DNA of 64,000 bases from Actinomycetospora cinnamomea (GTDB lineage: Bacteria; Actinomycetota; Actinomycetes; Mycobacteriales; Pseudonocardiaceae), in contig NZ_QEKW01000010.1 in NCBI RefSeq assembly GCF_003096675.1, positions 62,001 through 126,000 on the forward strand, written 5' to 3'. The translations under genes were made by a program, and so were the position numbers. Positions within the stretch are counted from its first letter, which is position 1; the number at the start of each line of letters is the position of its first letter. A model generated the notes under the pieces. The model was not told the origin of the DNA. It did not search any database and was given only the letters and a program-made list of their open reading frames with translations. Below, piece after piece: positions 7,973-15,462 of the stretch.

Positions 7973-9661
7973 TCACGCCAGGTGGTGCAGACGGGTCAGG
8001 GGCAGCTCGACGGCGTGGTGCAGCGGCACCTCGCGGCCGTCGACGCGCACCGGCGACGGCTCGCCGGGGATCTCGACGCGCGGCGTCGCGGTGTTGAACA
8101 GCATGTCGGCCGCGCCCAGGCCGCGGCTCCCCGCGACGGGGGTGTAGCGCGGCCCGGACGGGAGGGCGGCCCGGGCGGCGGGGTCGTCGAGGCAGGCGGC
8201 GGCCACGAACTGGTGCGAGAGCCGCGCCGGGGCGCCGCCGCGCGCGCCGTGGAAGCCGCGCATCCGGCGGGGCTGGCCGAGCCGCGTCGACCCCGACCCC
8301 GACCCGGCCGCGCCCCACGCGACGAACCCCGACTTGATCACCAGCTCGGGCACGGCGCCGAACCAGGCGGGCGACCAGAGCACGATGTCGGCGACCCGGC
8401 CGGCCCGCAGCGAGCCCACGTGGGCGGCGAGGCCGTGCGCGACCGCCGGGTTGTGCGTGAGCTTGGCCAGGTAGCGCAGCACGCGCGCGTTGTTCGCGAC
8501 GTCCGGGCCGGTCTCGCCCGCGAGGTGGGCCTGGACGTGGGCGAGCTGCCAGGTGCGCCGCACGGTCTCGCCGATGCGGCCCATGCCGAGCGCGTCGGAG
8601 TTGACGATGGCGATCGCGCCGTCGTCGTGGAGCCGGTTCTCCGCGGCGATGGCGTGCTCCCGGATGCGGCTCGCGGCGATGCTGCGGTCGCTGGGCAGGT
8701 CGGGGTGCCCGCGGTGCACGGTCATCGTCATCGGCCCCAGCTCGCGGACGGTCGCCGGGGTCAGCGGCAGCGTGGGCGTGGTGGAGGACGTCAGCACGGA
8801 GTCCCGCCCGACGATCCGCAGCAGGTCTGGGTGCCCGCCGCCGCCCTCGACGTGGTACGCGTGCACGGTCCGGTCGCCGATCGCGTCGAGGGTGTCGTCC
8901 AGGTAGCCCGACTCGTTCAGGGTGTCGGTGTGCAGGGCGACGGGCAGGTCGGCCTGCTCGGCGACGCCCAGGCACGTGTCGACGGCGTCCGGCCCGGCGC
9001 CCCAGTCCTCGTGGACCTTGAACCCGCCCGCGCCGGCGAGCACCGACCGCTCGAGCAGCTCCGCCGAGCCGGACGACCCGCGGGCGAGGAACGCGGCGTT
9101 CACCGGCGCGCCGGTCCAGGACGCCATGAGCGTGTGCAGGTTGGGCGCGGGGTTGGCGCCGACGTCCCACACCCCGCCGATGCCCATGCCGACCACCGTC
9201 GTCACCCCGGCCGAGAGGGCGGCCGGGGCCAGGTCGGCGTTGGAGAGGTGGACGTGGGAGTCGACGGCGCCGGGCGTCGCGACGAGGCCCTCTCCCGGCA
9301 CCATCGCGGTGTGGGCGTCGACGACGAGCTCGACGCCGTCCTGGACGTCCGGGTTGCCGGCGCGCCCCACGCCCACGATCCGCCCGTCGGAGACCCCGAT
9401 CGACGTCTTGCGGATCCCGAGCACGGGGTCGAGCAGCAGGACCCCCAGGACGACGAGGTCGAGGGCGCTGTCGCGGGGCGCCCGGTCGGCCACCAGGGCG
9501 CCCTGGCGGGCGGTCTTGCCGCACCCGCCCAGCATCTCCTCGCCCGGCTCGGTGTCGTCGGCGGCGACCTCCACCCACAGGTCGGTGTCGCCGAGGCGCA
9601 CGCGGTCGCCGGTGGTCGGGCCGTAGAGCCGGGCGTACTCGCCGCGGTCGAGGGCGGTCAC
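7973..9661 (-). CDS. ureC: Urease alpha subunit-like amidohydrolase
   Basis: 562 residues. Aligned by eye to Klebsiella urease, the nickel ligands are present: HVH (His136, His138), the lysine to be carbamylated in GGFKVHEDWG (Lys215), His244 in VALHTDTLNESGY, His270 in AYHVEGGGGH, and Asp356 in NSDALGMGRIGE. The substrate-binding His217 (KVHEDW) and the catalytic flap His316 (VHRGHPDL) also remain. The flap cysteine before it is valine, and the usual SDSQAMGR and THIHFI-type segments are altered. This is a divergent branch rather than a housekeeping UreC. No ureD, E, F or G lies in the window. GTG 9661 overlaps the ureAB stop by 4 bp. Urease activity is plausible but not assured. Confidence 0.82.
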   Translation of the reverse strand: MTALDRGEYARLYGPTTGDRVRLGDTDLWVEVAADDTEPGEEMLGGCGKTARQGALVADRAPRDSALDLVVLGVLLLDPVLGIRKTSIGVSDGRIVGVGRAGNPDVQDGVELVVDAHTAMVPGEGLVATPGAVDSHVHLSNADLAPAALSAGVTTVVGMGIGGVWDVGANPAPNLHTLMASWTGAPVNAAFLARGSSGSAELLERSVLAGAGGFKVHEDWGAGPDAVDTCLGVAEQADLPVALHTDTLNESGYLDDTLDAIGDRTVHAYHVEGGGGHPDLLRIVGRDSVLTSSTTPTLPLTPATVRELGPMTMTVHRGHPDLPSDRSIAASRIREHAIAAENRLHDDGAIAIVNSDALGMGRIGETVRRTWQLAHVQAHLAGETGPDVANNARVLRYLAKLTHNPAVAHGLAAHVGSLRAGRVADIVLWSPAWFGAVPELVIKSGFVAWGAAGSGSGSTRLGQPRRMRGFHGARGGAPARLSHQFVAAACLDDPAARAALPSGPRYTPVAGSRGLGAADMLFNTATPRVEIPGEPSPVRVDGREVPLHHAVELPLTRLHHLA

Positions 9662-10248
9662 CGCGCCGCACCCCCGAGGCGGACCGCGGTCGCCGCCCGC
9701 GTCGCCCCGACCTCCACCCGCAGGGCCGTGCCCGCGGCGATGTCGAGGCGCAGGTGCGCGGGGTCGGTGCCGTCGCCGACCTCGACCCGCAGCCGCCGGT
9801 TGAGCCGGTCGAGCGGGACGTGCGAGGTCACCCAGACCGCCTGGTCGCCGTCGTTGCGCAGGACGACGTCGTGCCGCGCCCGGCCGGGGGCGAGCTCGAT
9901 CGTCCCCGCGGCGGGGCGGACGGCGCCGGGCCCGCCGGGGACGGGCGGGCCGAAGGGCCGGTCCACGTGCACCAGGGTGGTGCCGTGCGGGAAGAGCGCC
10001 TCGACCTGCACCGACGGCACGGCCGCGGCGACGCCGTCGACCAGCCGGTCGGGCGGCACGACCTCGCGGGCGCGGCGCACCACCTCGTCGAGGTCGTGGC
10101 CGTCCCAGGCCAGCTCGCAGACCTCGTCGCAGACCAGGGCGACCGCCTCGGTGGCCCCCAGCCGGGCGCCGCGGGCCAGCCGGCGGCGCGCGAGCTCGGC
10201 CGCACTGTGCAGCAGCACCCTCTCCTGCTCCCGCGGGGTGAGGTGCAC
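9658..10248 (-). CDS. ureAB: Urease gamma/beta subunit fusion
   Basis: 196 residues. Residues 1-100 match the gamma subunit (HLTPREQERVLLHSAAELARR, GATEAVALVCDEV, VPSVQVEALFPHGT). Residues 112-196 match beta (PAAGTIELAPGR, NDGDQAVWVTSHVPL, RLDIAAGTALRVEVG, VRLGG). GTG 10248 has GGAGG 5 bases upstream. The upstream frame is open but lacks homology. Gamma-beta fusions are known in several bacteria, and I recall a second fused urease locus in Streptomyces that also stands apart from accessory genes. In beta, the usual SHYHFFEVN stretch is changed to SHVPLDRLN, consistent with a divergent enzyme. It is the first gene of the four-gene minus-strand unit. Confidence 0.85.
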   Translation of the reverse strand: MHLTPREQERVLLHSAAELARRRLARGARLGATEAVALVCDEVCELAWDGHDLDEVVRRAREVVPPDRLVDGVAAAVPSVQVEALFPHGTTLVHVDRPFGPPVPGGPGAVRPAAGTIELAPGRARHDVVLRNDGDQAVWVTSHVPLDRLNRRLRVEVGDGTDPAHLRLDIAAGTALRVEVGATRAATAVRLGGAAR

Positions 10249-10274
10249 GACGTCCTCCCGGGCCGGGCATCGGT

Positions 10275-10302
10275 GGTCAGTGGCCCCAGCGTGCCCCTGA
10301 CC
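10275..10302. promoter_or_regulatory. Inverted repeat between ureAB and the PucR-type regulator
   Basis: GGTCAG (10275-10280) and CTGACC (10297-10302) are inverted around a 16-bp centre in the 107-bp divergent region. Position fits an operator for the adjacent regulator; no binding data are implied. A TAGCTT -10-like hexamer at 10344-10349, only 6 bp before the regulator ATG, suggests a nearly leaderless message on the plus strand. Confidence 0.35.
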
Positions 10303-10355
10303 GGGGTCCGGGAGTAGACGTGTTCGACGCGTCCTGCTGGCCGTAGCTTGGGCAG

Positions 10356-11579
10356 ATGCACAACCCCGCGGAGTCGTCGGCCGAGCGTGCGCGCCGGTGG
10401 CGGGAGCTCGTGGAGCGGGTGCGCGACGACGCCGACGCGCTGCGCGCGGCGTTCCTCCGGCGCGTGCGCGCGGTCCCGTCCTACGCGCGGGGCCTCGTCC
10501 CCGACGAGCGGCTCGAGGTCGACGCCGACGACACGTTCGCCTACCTGCTCGGGCGCCTCGCGGGACGCACCGTGCCGGAGCGGCTGTGCGAGCTCGGACC
10601 GGCCATCGGCCGGGACCGCGCCCGTCGCGGCGTGCCGCTCGACGACCTGCTGACCGCGGTCCGCCAGGACTTCCAGGTGCTCTGGGAGGCGCTGCGCGCG
10701 CGGGCCGCCCTGGACGAGGCGGCGCTGCTGGTCGATCGTGTCCAGACCGTGTGGGCCGTGGTCGAGGAGTACTCCACGCGCATCCGGCGCGGCTACCAGG
10801 AGGAGGAGGCGGTACTGGCCCGCGAGCGCCAGGGCGAGCGCACGGCTCTCGTCGCGGCCCTCCTCGCGGTCGACGACCCCGCACCGGAGGACGTGGCCCG
10901 GGCCGCGATCGCCCTGGAGCTCGACGCGGACGACGACGTGCTCGTCGCCGCGGCAGCCGGCGGTGACGCCGTGGCGCTGCGCCGGGCGGCGGACCGCCTC
11001 GCGGCCGACGGACGGCCGGTCCACGTGCAGCCGGCCGGGAGGCACAGCGTGCTGCTGGCGCGGTGGGAGGGACCCGAGGGCGCCCCGGTGCGGGCGGCGC
11101 TCGAGGGGGTGCGGTGCGGGGTCGGGCCGACGGCGCACGGCCTCGGGGAGGTTCCGCGCAGCGCCCGGCTGGCCGGCGAGCTCGCCGAGGTCACCGCCGG
11201 CGGGCCGGTCGAGCCGCGGACGCTCGCCTCGGCCTGGCTGCCGCTGGCCGCCGCCCGTCTCGGGGACGTCGGCGCCGACCTGGTGGCCGCCGAGCTCGGC
11301 GGCCTGGACGGCGTGACGCCGGCGGAGCGGGAGCGTCTCGTCGCGACCGTGCTGCGCTACGTCGCCACCGGCTCGGTCGCCGACACCGCCGCGTCGTCGT
11401 TCTGCCACCGCAACACGGTGCTGAACCGCCTGCGCCGCGTCACCGCCCTCACCGGCCGCGACGTCACCGTCCCCGCCGACGCCGCGGTCCTCGTGCTGGC
11501 GCTGACCTGCCGCGACCGACCCGCTCGAGGGCCGCGCGAATGTCAGCGGTGGGCCATCGCTGACGTTGAGTGTCCGTAA
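10356..11579 (+). CDS. PucR/CdaR-type transcriptional regulator
   Basis: 407 residues. The N-terminal half is helical, followed by a GGDEF-like degenerate fold. The C-terminal PucR helix-turn-helix is LRYVATGSVADTAASSFC plus HRNTVLNRLRRVTALTG (about residues 335-370). PucR-type regulators commonly control purine, allantoin or urea catabolism. This one is divergent to the urease-like cluster and is the likely activator or repressor of it. The last 13 residues (ECQRWAIADVECP) and the stop codon come from repeat family A, so the original C-terminus has been replaced. There is no clear ribosome binding site before ATG 10356, in line with a short or absent leader. Confidence 0.85.
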   Translation: MHNPAESSAERARRWRELVERVRDDADALRAAFLRRVRAVPSYARGLVPDERLEVDADDTFAYLLGRLAGRTVPERLCELGPAIGRDRARRGVPLDDLLTAVRQDFQVLWEALRARAALDEAALLVDRVQTVWAVVEEYSTRIRRGYQEEEAVLARERQGERTALVAALLAVDDPAPEDVARAAIALELDADDDVLVAAAAGGDAVALRRAADRLAADGRPVHVQPAGRHSVLLARWEGPEGAPVRAALEGVRCGVGPTAHGLGEVPRSARLAGELAEVTAGGPVEPRTLASAWLPLAAARLGDVGADLVAAELGGLDGVTPAERERLVATVLRYVATGSVADTAASSFCHRNTVLNRLRRVTALTGRDVTVPADAAVLVLALTCRDRPARGPRECQRWAIADVECP

Positions 11580-11594
11580 CGCCACACGCTCGCC
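11541..11594. repeat. Dispersed repeat, family A, copy 2
   Basis: 54 bp, nearly identical to copy 1 (differences at three or four positions). It lies at the junction of convergent pucR-type and marR-type genes and encodes the last 13 codons and stop of the former. Confidence 0.8.
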
Positions 11595-11604
11595 GGCGAT
11601 TCGA

Positions 11605-12081
11605 TCACCACGCCGGCCGCAGCGGCCCGGGGCCGACGACGCGTCGCAGCATCGCGTGCAACGCCCCCAGTGACCCGCCGGGCAGCACCTCGCCCCAGCC
11701 GGCGACGACCTCGGCCGCCGCCTCCTGCGCGGCGCGGGTGCACGCCTCGCCACGCGGGGTCAGGCGCAGCAGCCGGGCGCGGGCGTCCCGGGGGTCGGGC
11801 TCGCGCACCACGTAGCCCCGCGCGACGAGGCCCGCGACGAGCTGGCTCGCGGCCTGCTTGGTCGTCCCGAGGTGCTCGGCGAGGTCGACGACCGTGGTGT
11901 CGGCGGCGGCGATGCGCGCGAAGGCGAAACCGTGGGCGGGGCGCAGGTCGTCGTACCCGCGGGCGGTCATGCCGGCCTGCACGCCGTCGATCACCTCGGT
12001 CGCGGCCCGCAGCACCAGCATGGCCAGGTCGGTGGCGGTGCGGTCGTCCACGAGCAGGAGCTTGACACGGAGGTCAAGCAC
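11605..12081 (-). CDS. MarR family transcriptional regulator
   Basis: 158 residues with the MarR winged helix: a recognition region DLAEHLGTTKQAASQLVAGLVARGYV, then the wing DPRDARARLLRLTPRG. The coding region runs to GTG 12081 at its longest. A GTG a few codons inside is also possible, because 12081 sits inside the putative operator and no ribosome binding site precedes it. It is divergent to a cupin gene and likely represses both. The ligand is unknown; MarR proteins usually sense phenolic or oxidative signals. Confidence 0.88.
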   Translation of the reverse strand: MLDLRVKLLLVDDRTATDLAMLVLRAATEVIDGVQAGMTARGYDDLRPAHGFAFARIAAADTTVVDLAEHLGTTKQAASQLVAGLVARGYVVREPDPRDARARLLRLTPRGEACTRAAQEAAAEVVAGWGEVLPGGSLGALHAMLRRVVGPGPLRPAW

Positions 12082-12112
12082 ATTAACTATTCGGTCAATC
12101 AGCTTGACCGAA
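12062..12112 (+). promoter_or_regulatory. Promoter of the cupin gene with overlapping MarR-type operators
   Basis: TTGACA (12062-12067), 17 bases, AACTAT (12085-12090) forms a sigma-70-like promoter and is one of the few AT-rich patches in the region. A perfect inverted repeat TTCGGTCAA / TTGACCGAA with a 5-base spacer spans 12090-12112, over the expected transcription start. CTTGAC/GTCAAG (12061-12078) overlaps the -35. This is the layout expected for MarR repression. Confidence 0.6.
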
Positions 12113-12125
12113 CAGGAGACCTCCG

Positions 12126-12497
12126 ATGCCCGTCCTCCGTCCCGCCGACGCCGTCCGTCACGAGGCCCACGGCGCCGCCTTCCACGCCCTCGTCGCCCCG
12201 TCGCGCGGCAGCGCCGAGCTGTGCGCCTGGCGCCTCGAGGTCCCGGCCGAGCAGGTCGGGGCCCCTCACCGGCCCAGCCGCGAGGAGGTGCTGCTCGTCC
12301 TCGAGGGCGAGCTGCGCGTCACCCTCGACGGCGAGACGACCTCGGTGGCGGCCGGCGACGTCGTCCTCGTCCCTGCCGGCGCGGAACTGCGCGTGGACGG
12401 GGGCGCCGGAGCCGCGTCGGTGTGGGTGACCACCTCGCCGGGGCTCGAGGCGGAGCTGGCCGACGGCACGCGGCTCGCCCCTCCGTGGGCACGATGA
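12126..12497 (+). CDS. Small cupin-domain protein
   Basis: 123 residues forming a single cupin barrel: PHRPSREEVLLVLEGELRVTLDG corresponds to motif 1 (HRPSREE in place of H-x-H-x-E) and AAGDVVLVPAGAELRV to motif 2. The metal ligands are incomplete, so it may bind a ligand or metal weakly. AGGAG lies 7 bases before ATG 12126. It is followed after 28 bp by a FAD monooxygenase, probably in the same transcript, and both are likely under the divergent MarR protein. The function is not known beyond the fold. Confidence 0.8.
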   Translation: MPVLRPADAVRHEAHGAAFHALVAPSRGSAELCAWRLEVPAEQVGAPHRPSREEVLLVLEGELRVTLDGETTSVAAGDVVLVPAGAELRVDGGAGAASVWVTTSPGLEAELADGTRLAPPWAR

Positions 12498-12525
12498 CTC
12501 CACGATCGAGACGTACGATGATGGA

Positions 12526-13749
12526 GTGACCGGTGTCGTGGTGGTCGGCGGGGGCCCCGCCGGCGTGCTCCTGACCTACCTCCTCGCCCGCGGCGGCGCC
12601 GAGGTGACGCTGCTCGAGTCGCGCCAGGACTTCGCGCGCCGGTTCCGCGGCGACACCCTCGCACCGGGCGTGCTTGAGTACCTCGACACGCTCGGGCTGG
12701 CGCGGCCCCTCCTAGCCGAGGTGCCGCACACCCGCTCCGACGCGTTCCGCTGGCACACCCCCACCCGCACCTGGACGCTCGTCGACTACCGCGGGGCCAG
12801 CCGGCGGTTCCCCTTCTACGCGCTGATCCCGCAGGCCGAGTTCCTGCCCTGGCTCGCCGACCGGGCCCGCGCGCACGGGGCCACGGTGCACATGGGCGCA
12901 CGGTTCTCGGCGCTGCGCCACGACGACGAGGGGCGGGTGTCCGGCGTCGCGTACACCGTCGGCGCGCAGCGGCACGTCCACGACGCGTCCCTGGTCGTCG
13001 GCGCCGACGGGCGCAACTCGAAGGTCCGGACCGCCTCCGGGCTGGCGGCCACCGAGCTGGGCGCGAGCCTCGACATCCTCTGGCACGCCCTGCCCCGCCG
13101 GCCCGAGGACCCCTCGTACTCCGGGCTCGACCTGTTCGGCACCCCGCACGGCAGCGTCGCCCTGCTCGACCAGGGCACCGACTGGCAGCTCGGGTGGACG
13201 ATCCGCGCCGGCTCGCTGCCCGAGGTGCGCGCGCGGGGCGTCGGCGCCCTGCGTGACGCCGCGGTCGGGGTCCTGCCGTGGCTCGAGGGCCGGCTCGACG
13301 ACCTCGCCGACGTCGCCGACCTGACACTGCTGCCGGTGCGGATCACCACCGTCGAACGCTGGACGCGCCCCGGCCTCGTGCTGCTCGGCGACGCCGCTCA
13401 CGTGATCTCGCCGGTGGGCGGAAACGGCATCAACCTCGCCCTCGCGGACGCCGCCGACCTCGCCAACCGCCTCGTCGGCCCGTTGCGCCGCACCCCGCCC
13501 GACCCGCGCCAGCTCGACGCCGCCGCGGAGGGCCTCGAGACCGCCCGGCGCCCCGCGGTGGAGCGGGAGCAGCGGGCCCAGGTGCGCACCGAACGCGCGG
13601 CGGCCGCGCGCACCGGCCGGGGCGACGACGGTCCGCCGACGGCCCTGCGGGTGCTGTCCCGGGTACCGGGGTTCCCGCGGTTCGCGGGGCGGCGGGGGCG
13701 GGTCGAGGTGCCGGCGCCGGTGGACGTGATCGCCGTCGCGGCGCCCTGA
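12526..13749 (+). CDS. FAD-dependent monooxygenase (PHBH-like, group A)
   Basis: 407 residues. Motifs are the dinucleotide-binding GGGPAGVLLTYLLARGG (residues 7-23), the arginine segment FRGDTLAPGVLEYLD, VVGADGRNSKVR (DG motif), and the second FAD motif GLVLLGDAAHVISPVGGNG followed by INLALADAADLAN. All the FAD/NAD(P)H motifs of an aromatic hydroxylase are intact, unlike the relic at 566-1377. It lies in a likely operon with the cupin. It hydroxylates an unknown, probably phenolic or polyketide-like, substrate. Its C-terminal 60 residues are variable and charged. Confidence 0.9.
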   Translation: MTGVVVVGGGPAGVLLTYLLARGGAEVTLLESRQDFARRFRGDTLAPGVLEYLDTLGLARPLLAEVPHTRSDAFRWHTPTRTWTLVDYRGASRRFPFYALIPQAEFLPWLADRARAHGATVHMGARFSALRHDDEGRVSGVAYTVGAQRHVHDASLVVGADGRNSKVRTASGLAATELGASLDILWHALPRRPEDPSYSGLDLFGTPHGSVALLDQGTDWQLGWTIRAGSLPEVRARGVGALRDAAVGVLPWLEGRLDDLADVADLTLLPVRITTVERWTRPGLVLLGDAAHVISPVGGNGINLALADAADLANRLVGPLRRTPPDPRQLDAAAEGLETARRPAVEREQRAQVRTERAAAARTGRGDDGPPTALRVLSRVPGFPRFAGRRGRVEVPAPVDVIAVAAP

Positions 13750-13758
13750 GACGCGCCA

Positions 13759-13791
13759 CCGGCCGGCACCGCGCGGGGCGGTACCGGCCGG
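13759..13791. terminator. Bidirectional terminator-like hairpin
   Basis: Arms 13759-13772 (CCGGCCGGCACCGC) and 13778-13791 (GCGGTACCGGCCGG) pair at 13 of 14 positions. It sits between the convergent monooxygenase and the small membrane protein. Confidence 0.6.
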
Positions 13792-13811
13792 GGGGCGGGT
13801 CAGGGTCGGGG

Positions 13812-14081
13812 TCAGCGTCGGCGCAGCGTCGCGAGGAGGACGCCGATCCCGACGCCGACGGCGCCGAGGGCGAGGACCCATCGCGGGTCGACGCTGACGA
13901 GCGCGCCGGTGAGGGCGAGGACGGCGACGACGATCGCGGTCAGCCCGGCCACGAGGGCCAGCGGGTCGGGCCCCGGCCGGCGGGCCGGGACACCGTCGGT
14001 GTCCGCGTCGAGCGTGTCCACGTCCTGGTGGATCGTGTAGGGCTGGTCGGTGTAGGACTCCCGGGCCGAGCGCTCATCCAC
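13812..14081 (-). CDS. Small two-helix membrane protein
   Basis: 89 residues from GTG 14081, which overlaps the upstream pspC stop by 8 bp. There is a polar N-terminal half (about residues 1-38), then two hydrophobic segments (ALVAGLTAIVVAVLALTGAL and WVLALGAVGVGIGVLLA) ending in TLRRR. It is not a named family to me. The overlap with the PspC/LiaF-like gene suggests a helper in the same envelope-stress module. Confidence 0.7.
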   Translation of the reverse strand: MDERSARESYTDQPYTIHQDVDTLDADTDGVPARRPGPDPLALVAGLTAIVVAVLALTGALVSVDPRWVLALGAVGVGIGVLLATLRRR

Positions 14082-15288
14082 GGCGCACCTCCACGTCTCC
14101 GCCGCCGCTGACGGCCTGCACATCGATGACCGGGCCACCGGGCCCGTCGGGACCGAGGTCGGTCACCGGTCCCGCGCCGAGCCCGAGGCACTCGGCGTCG
14201 CCGCCGCCCGACTCGCACGACGCGGTCACGTCGGCGGTGCGGGGCACGAGCACGGTGACGTCGCCGGCGCCGCTGCGGACCTCGGTGCGCACGGGCGGCG
14301 CGCCCGGCGGGATCGCGGCGAGGCCGCGCAGGTCGAGGGTGGCGTCGCCGAAGGCCGTCTCGTAGACGGGCGCGACGGCGTTCGGCGTGGGCGCCCAGGA
14401 GGCGTCGCCGAGGGTCTGGGCCGATCCCGGGCGGTCGTCCGCCCAGGGCGGCCCCTCCCGCCACGGCCCGCCGTCGTCGTTCGCGGCGGCCACGAGCAGC
14501 AGGCTCAGCGGCACGGCGGCCAGGAGCAGTCCGCGCCCGCGGTGCAGGAACGCGCCGACGACGAGGCCGGCGCCGACCACGGCGAGCGCGGTGCCCGCGA
14601 TCGCCGTCGCGCCGAGCGGCACGAGGCCCAGCAGGCCCAGCCCGGCGACCAGCCCGGCGGCCAGGACGGCCGCCCCGAGGGTCACCGGCACCACCTTCGA
14701 GCGCGGGGGCTTCGGTGCGGGCGGCGCCGCCGGCTCGGGCAGGTCCCACGCGAACGGCGCGGCACCGAGCGGGTCCCACGACGGCGGCTGCGCGGTGTCG
14801 CCGCCCTCGGACCCGGCGGCTCCGGCGGATCCGGACGCGGTCCCGTCCGTGACGGCGGCCGGACGCTGCGGGTCGCGCAGGTGGGCGCGGCTGTGGTGCA
14901 GCAGGTACAGCAGGACCAGGGCGACGACGATCCCGATGACCGTGCCCAGGTCGCCGGAGAACGCCGACCCGATCGCGACGATCCCGAGGATCGCGCCGAG
15001 GACGATCGCCCACACCGGCGTCTCCCGTCGGCCCGCGGCGTCGACCCGCGGCAGCACGAGGATGCCGGCCAGGTACACCAGCAGGCCGACGCCGTAGAAC
15101 AGCGAGACCACGAACGCGACGCGCACCAGCGTCGGGTCGATCGCGTAGCGCCGCGCGATCGCGGCGGCCACGCCCGCGATCTTGCGGTCCTCCTTGAGGC
15201 GGGCGGGGCGCGTCGCCCACATGTCCCGCAGGGTCGCGCCGACGTCGGACCCCGCCGGCGCCCGCGACCCCTGCCCCGGACTGCTCAT
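14074..15288 (-). CDS. PspC-domain membrane protein with LiaF-like C-terminus
   Basis: 404 residues. The N-terminal PspC domain (about residues 15-75) has RPARLKEDRKIAGVAAAIARR followed by a hydrophobic pair. Several more membrane segments follow, then a C-terminal beta-rich soluble domain (about residues 320-404, from FGDATLDLRGLA to SGGGDVEVRRG) like the LiaF/DUF2154 domain. In Firmicutes LiaF restrains the kinase LiaS during cell-envelope stress. Here the divergent neighbours are a PspC-fused kinase and a LuxR regulator, so an analogous sensing complex is likely. ATG 15288 has a GGAGGAGG stretch 9 bases upstream; ATG 15297 is an alternative. Confidence 0.85.
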   Translation of the reverse strand: MSSPGQGSRAPAGSDVGATLRDMWATRPARLKEDRKIAGVAAAIARRYAIDPTLVRVAFVVSLFYGVGLLVYLAGILVLPRVDAAGRRETPVWAIVLGAILGIVAIGSAFSGDLGTVIGIVVALVLLYLLHHSRAHLRDPQRPAAVTDGTASGSAGAAGSEGGDTAQPPSWDPLGAAPFAWDLPEPAAPPAPKPPRSKVVPVTLGAAVLAAGLVAGLGLLGLVPLGATAIAGTALAVVGAGLVVGAFLHRGRGLLLAAVPLSLLLVAAANDDGGPWREGPPWADDRPGSAQTLGDASWAPTPNAVAPVYETAFGDATLDLRGLAAIPPGAPPVRTEVRSGAGDVTVLVPRTADVTASCESGGGDAECLGLGAGPVTDLGPDGPGGPVIDVQAVSGGGDVEVRRG

Positions 15289-15462
15289 CGTCCTCATCCT
15301 CCTCCGATGCGCCGCCCCCGTGGGCGGTGTGCCACCGAGACTGCGTGGCGCGGCGGCCCGAGACCTCCGGGAGCGACCCCGGTCCCGACCCCGAGACGAC
15401 CCCGAGGACCACGGGGGTCGCGACGGCCCCGCCGGGGGTCCGTGACGTGTGACGATGGGTCC

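Noticed and set aside
6279-9671. A 1130-codon open frame on the minus strand
   Set aside because: Only 6279-7964 is the amidohydrolase. The upstream part is an arginine-rich shadow frame of ureC, open because of the high GC content.
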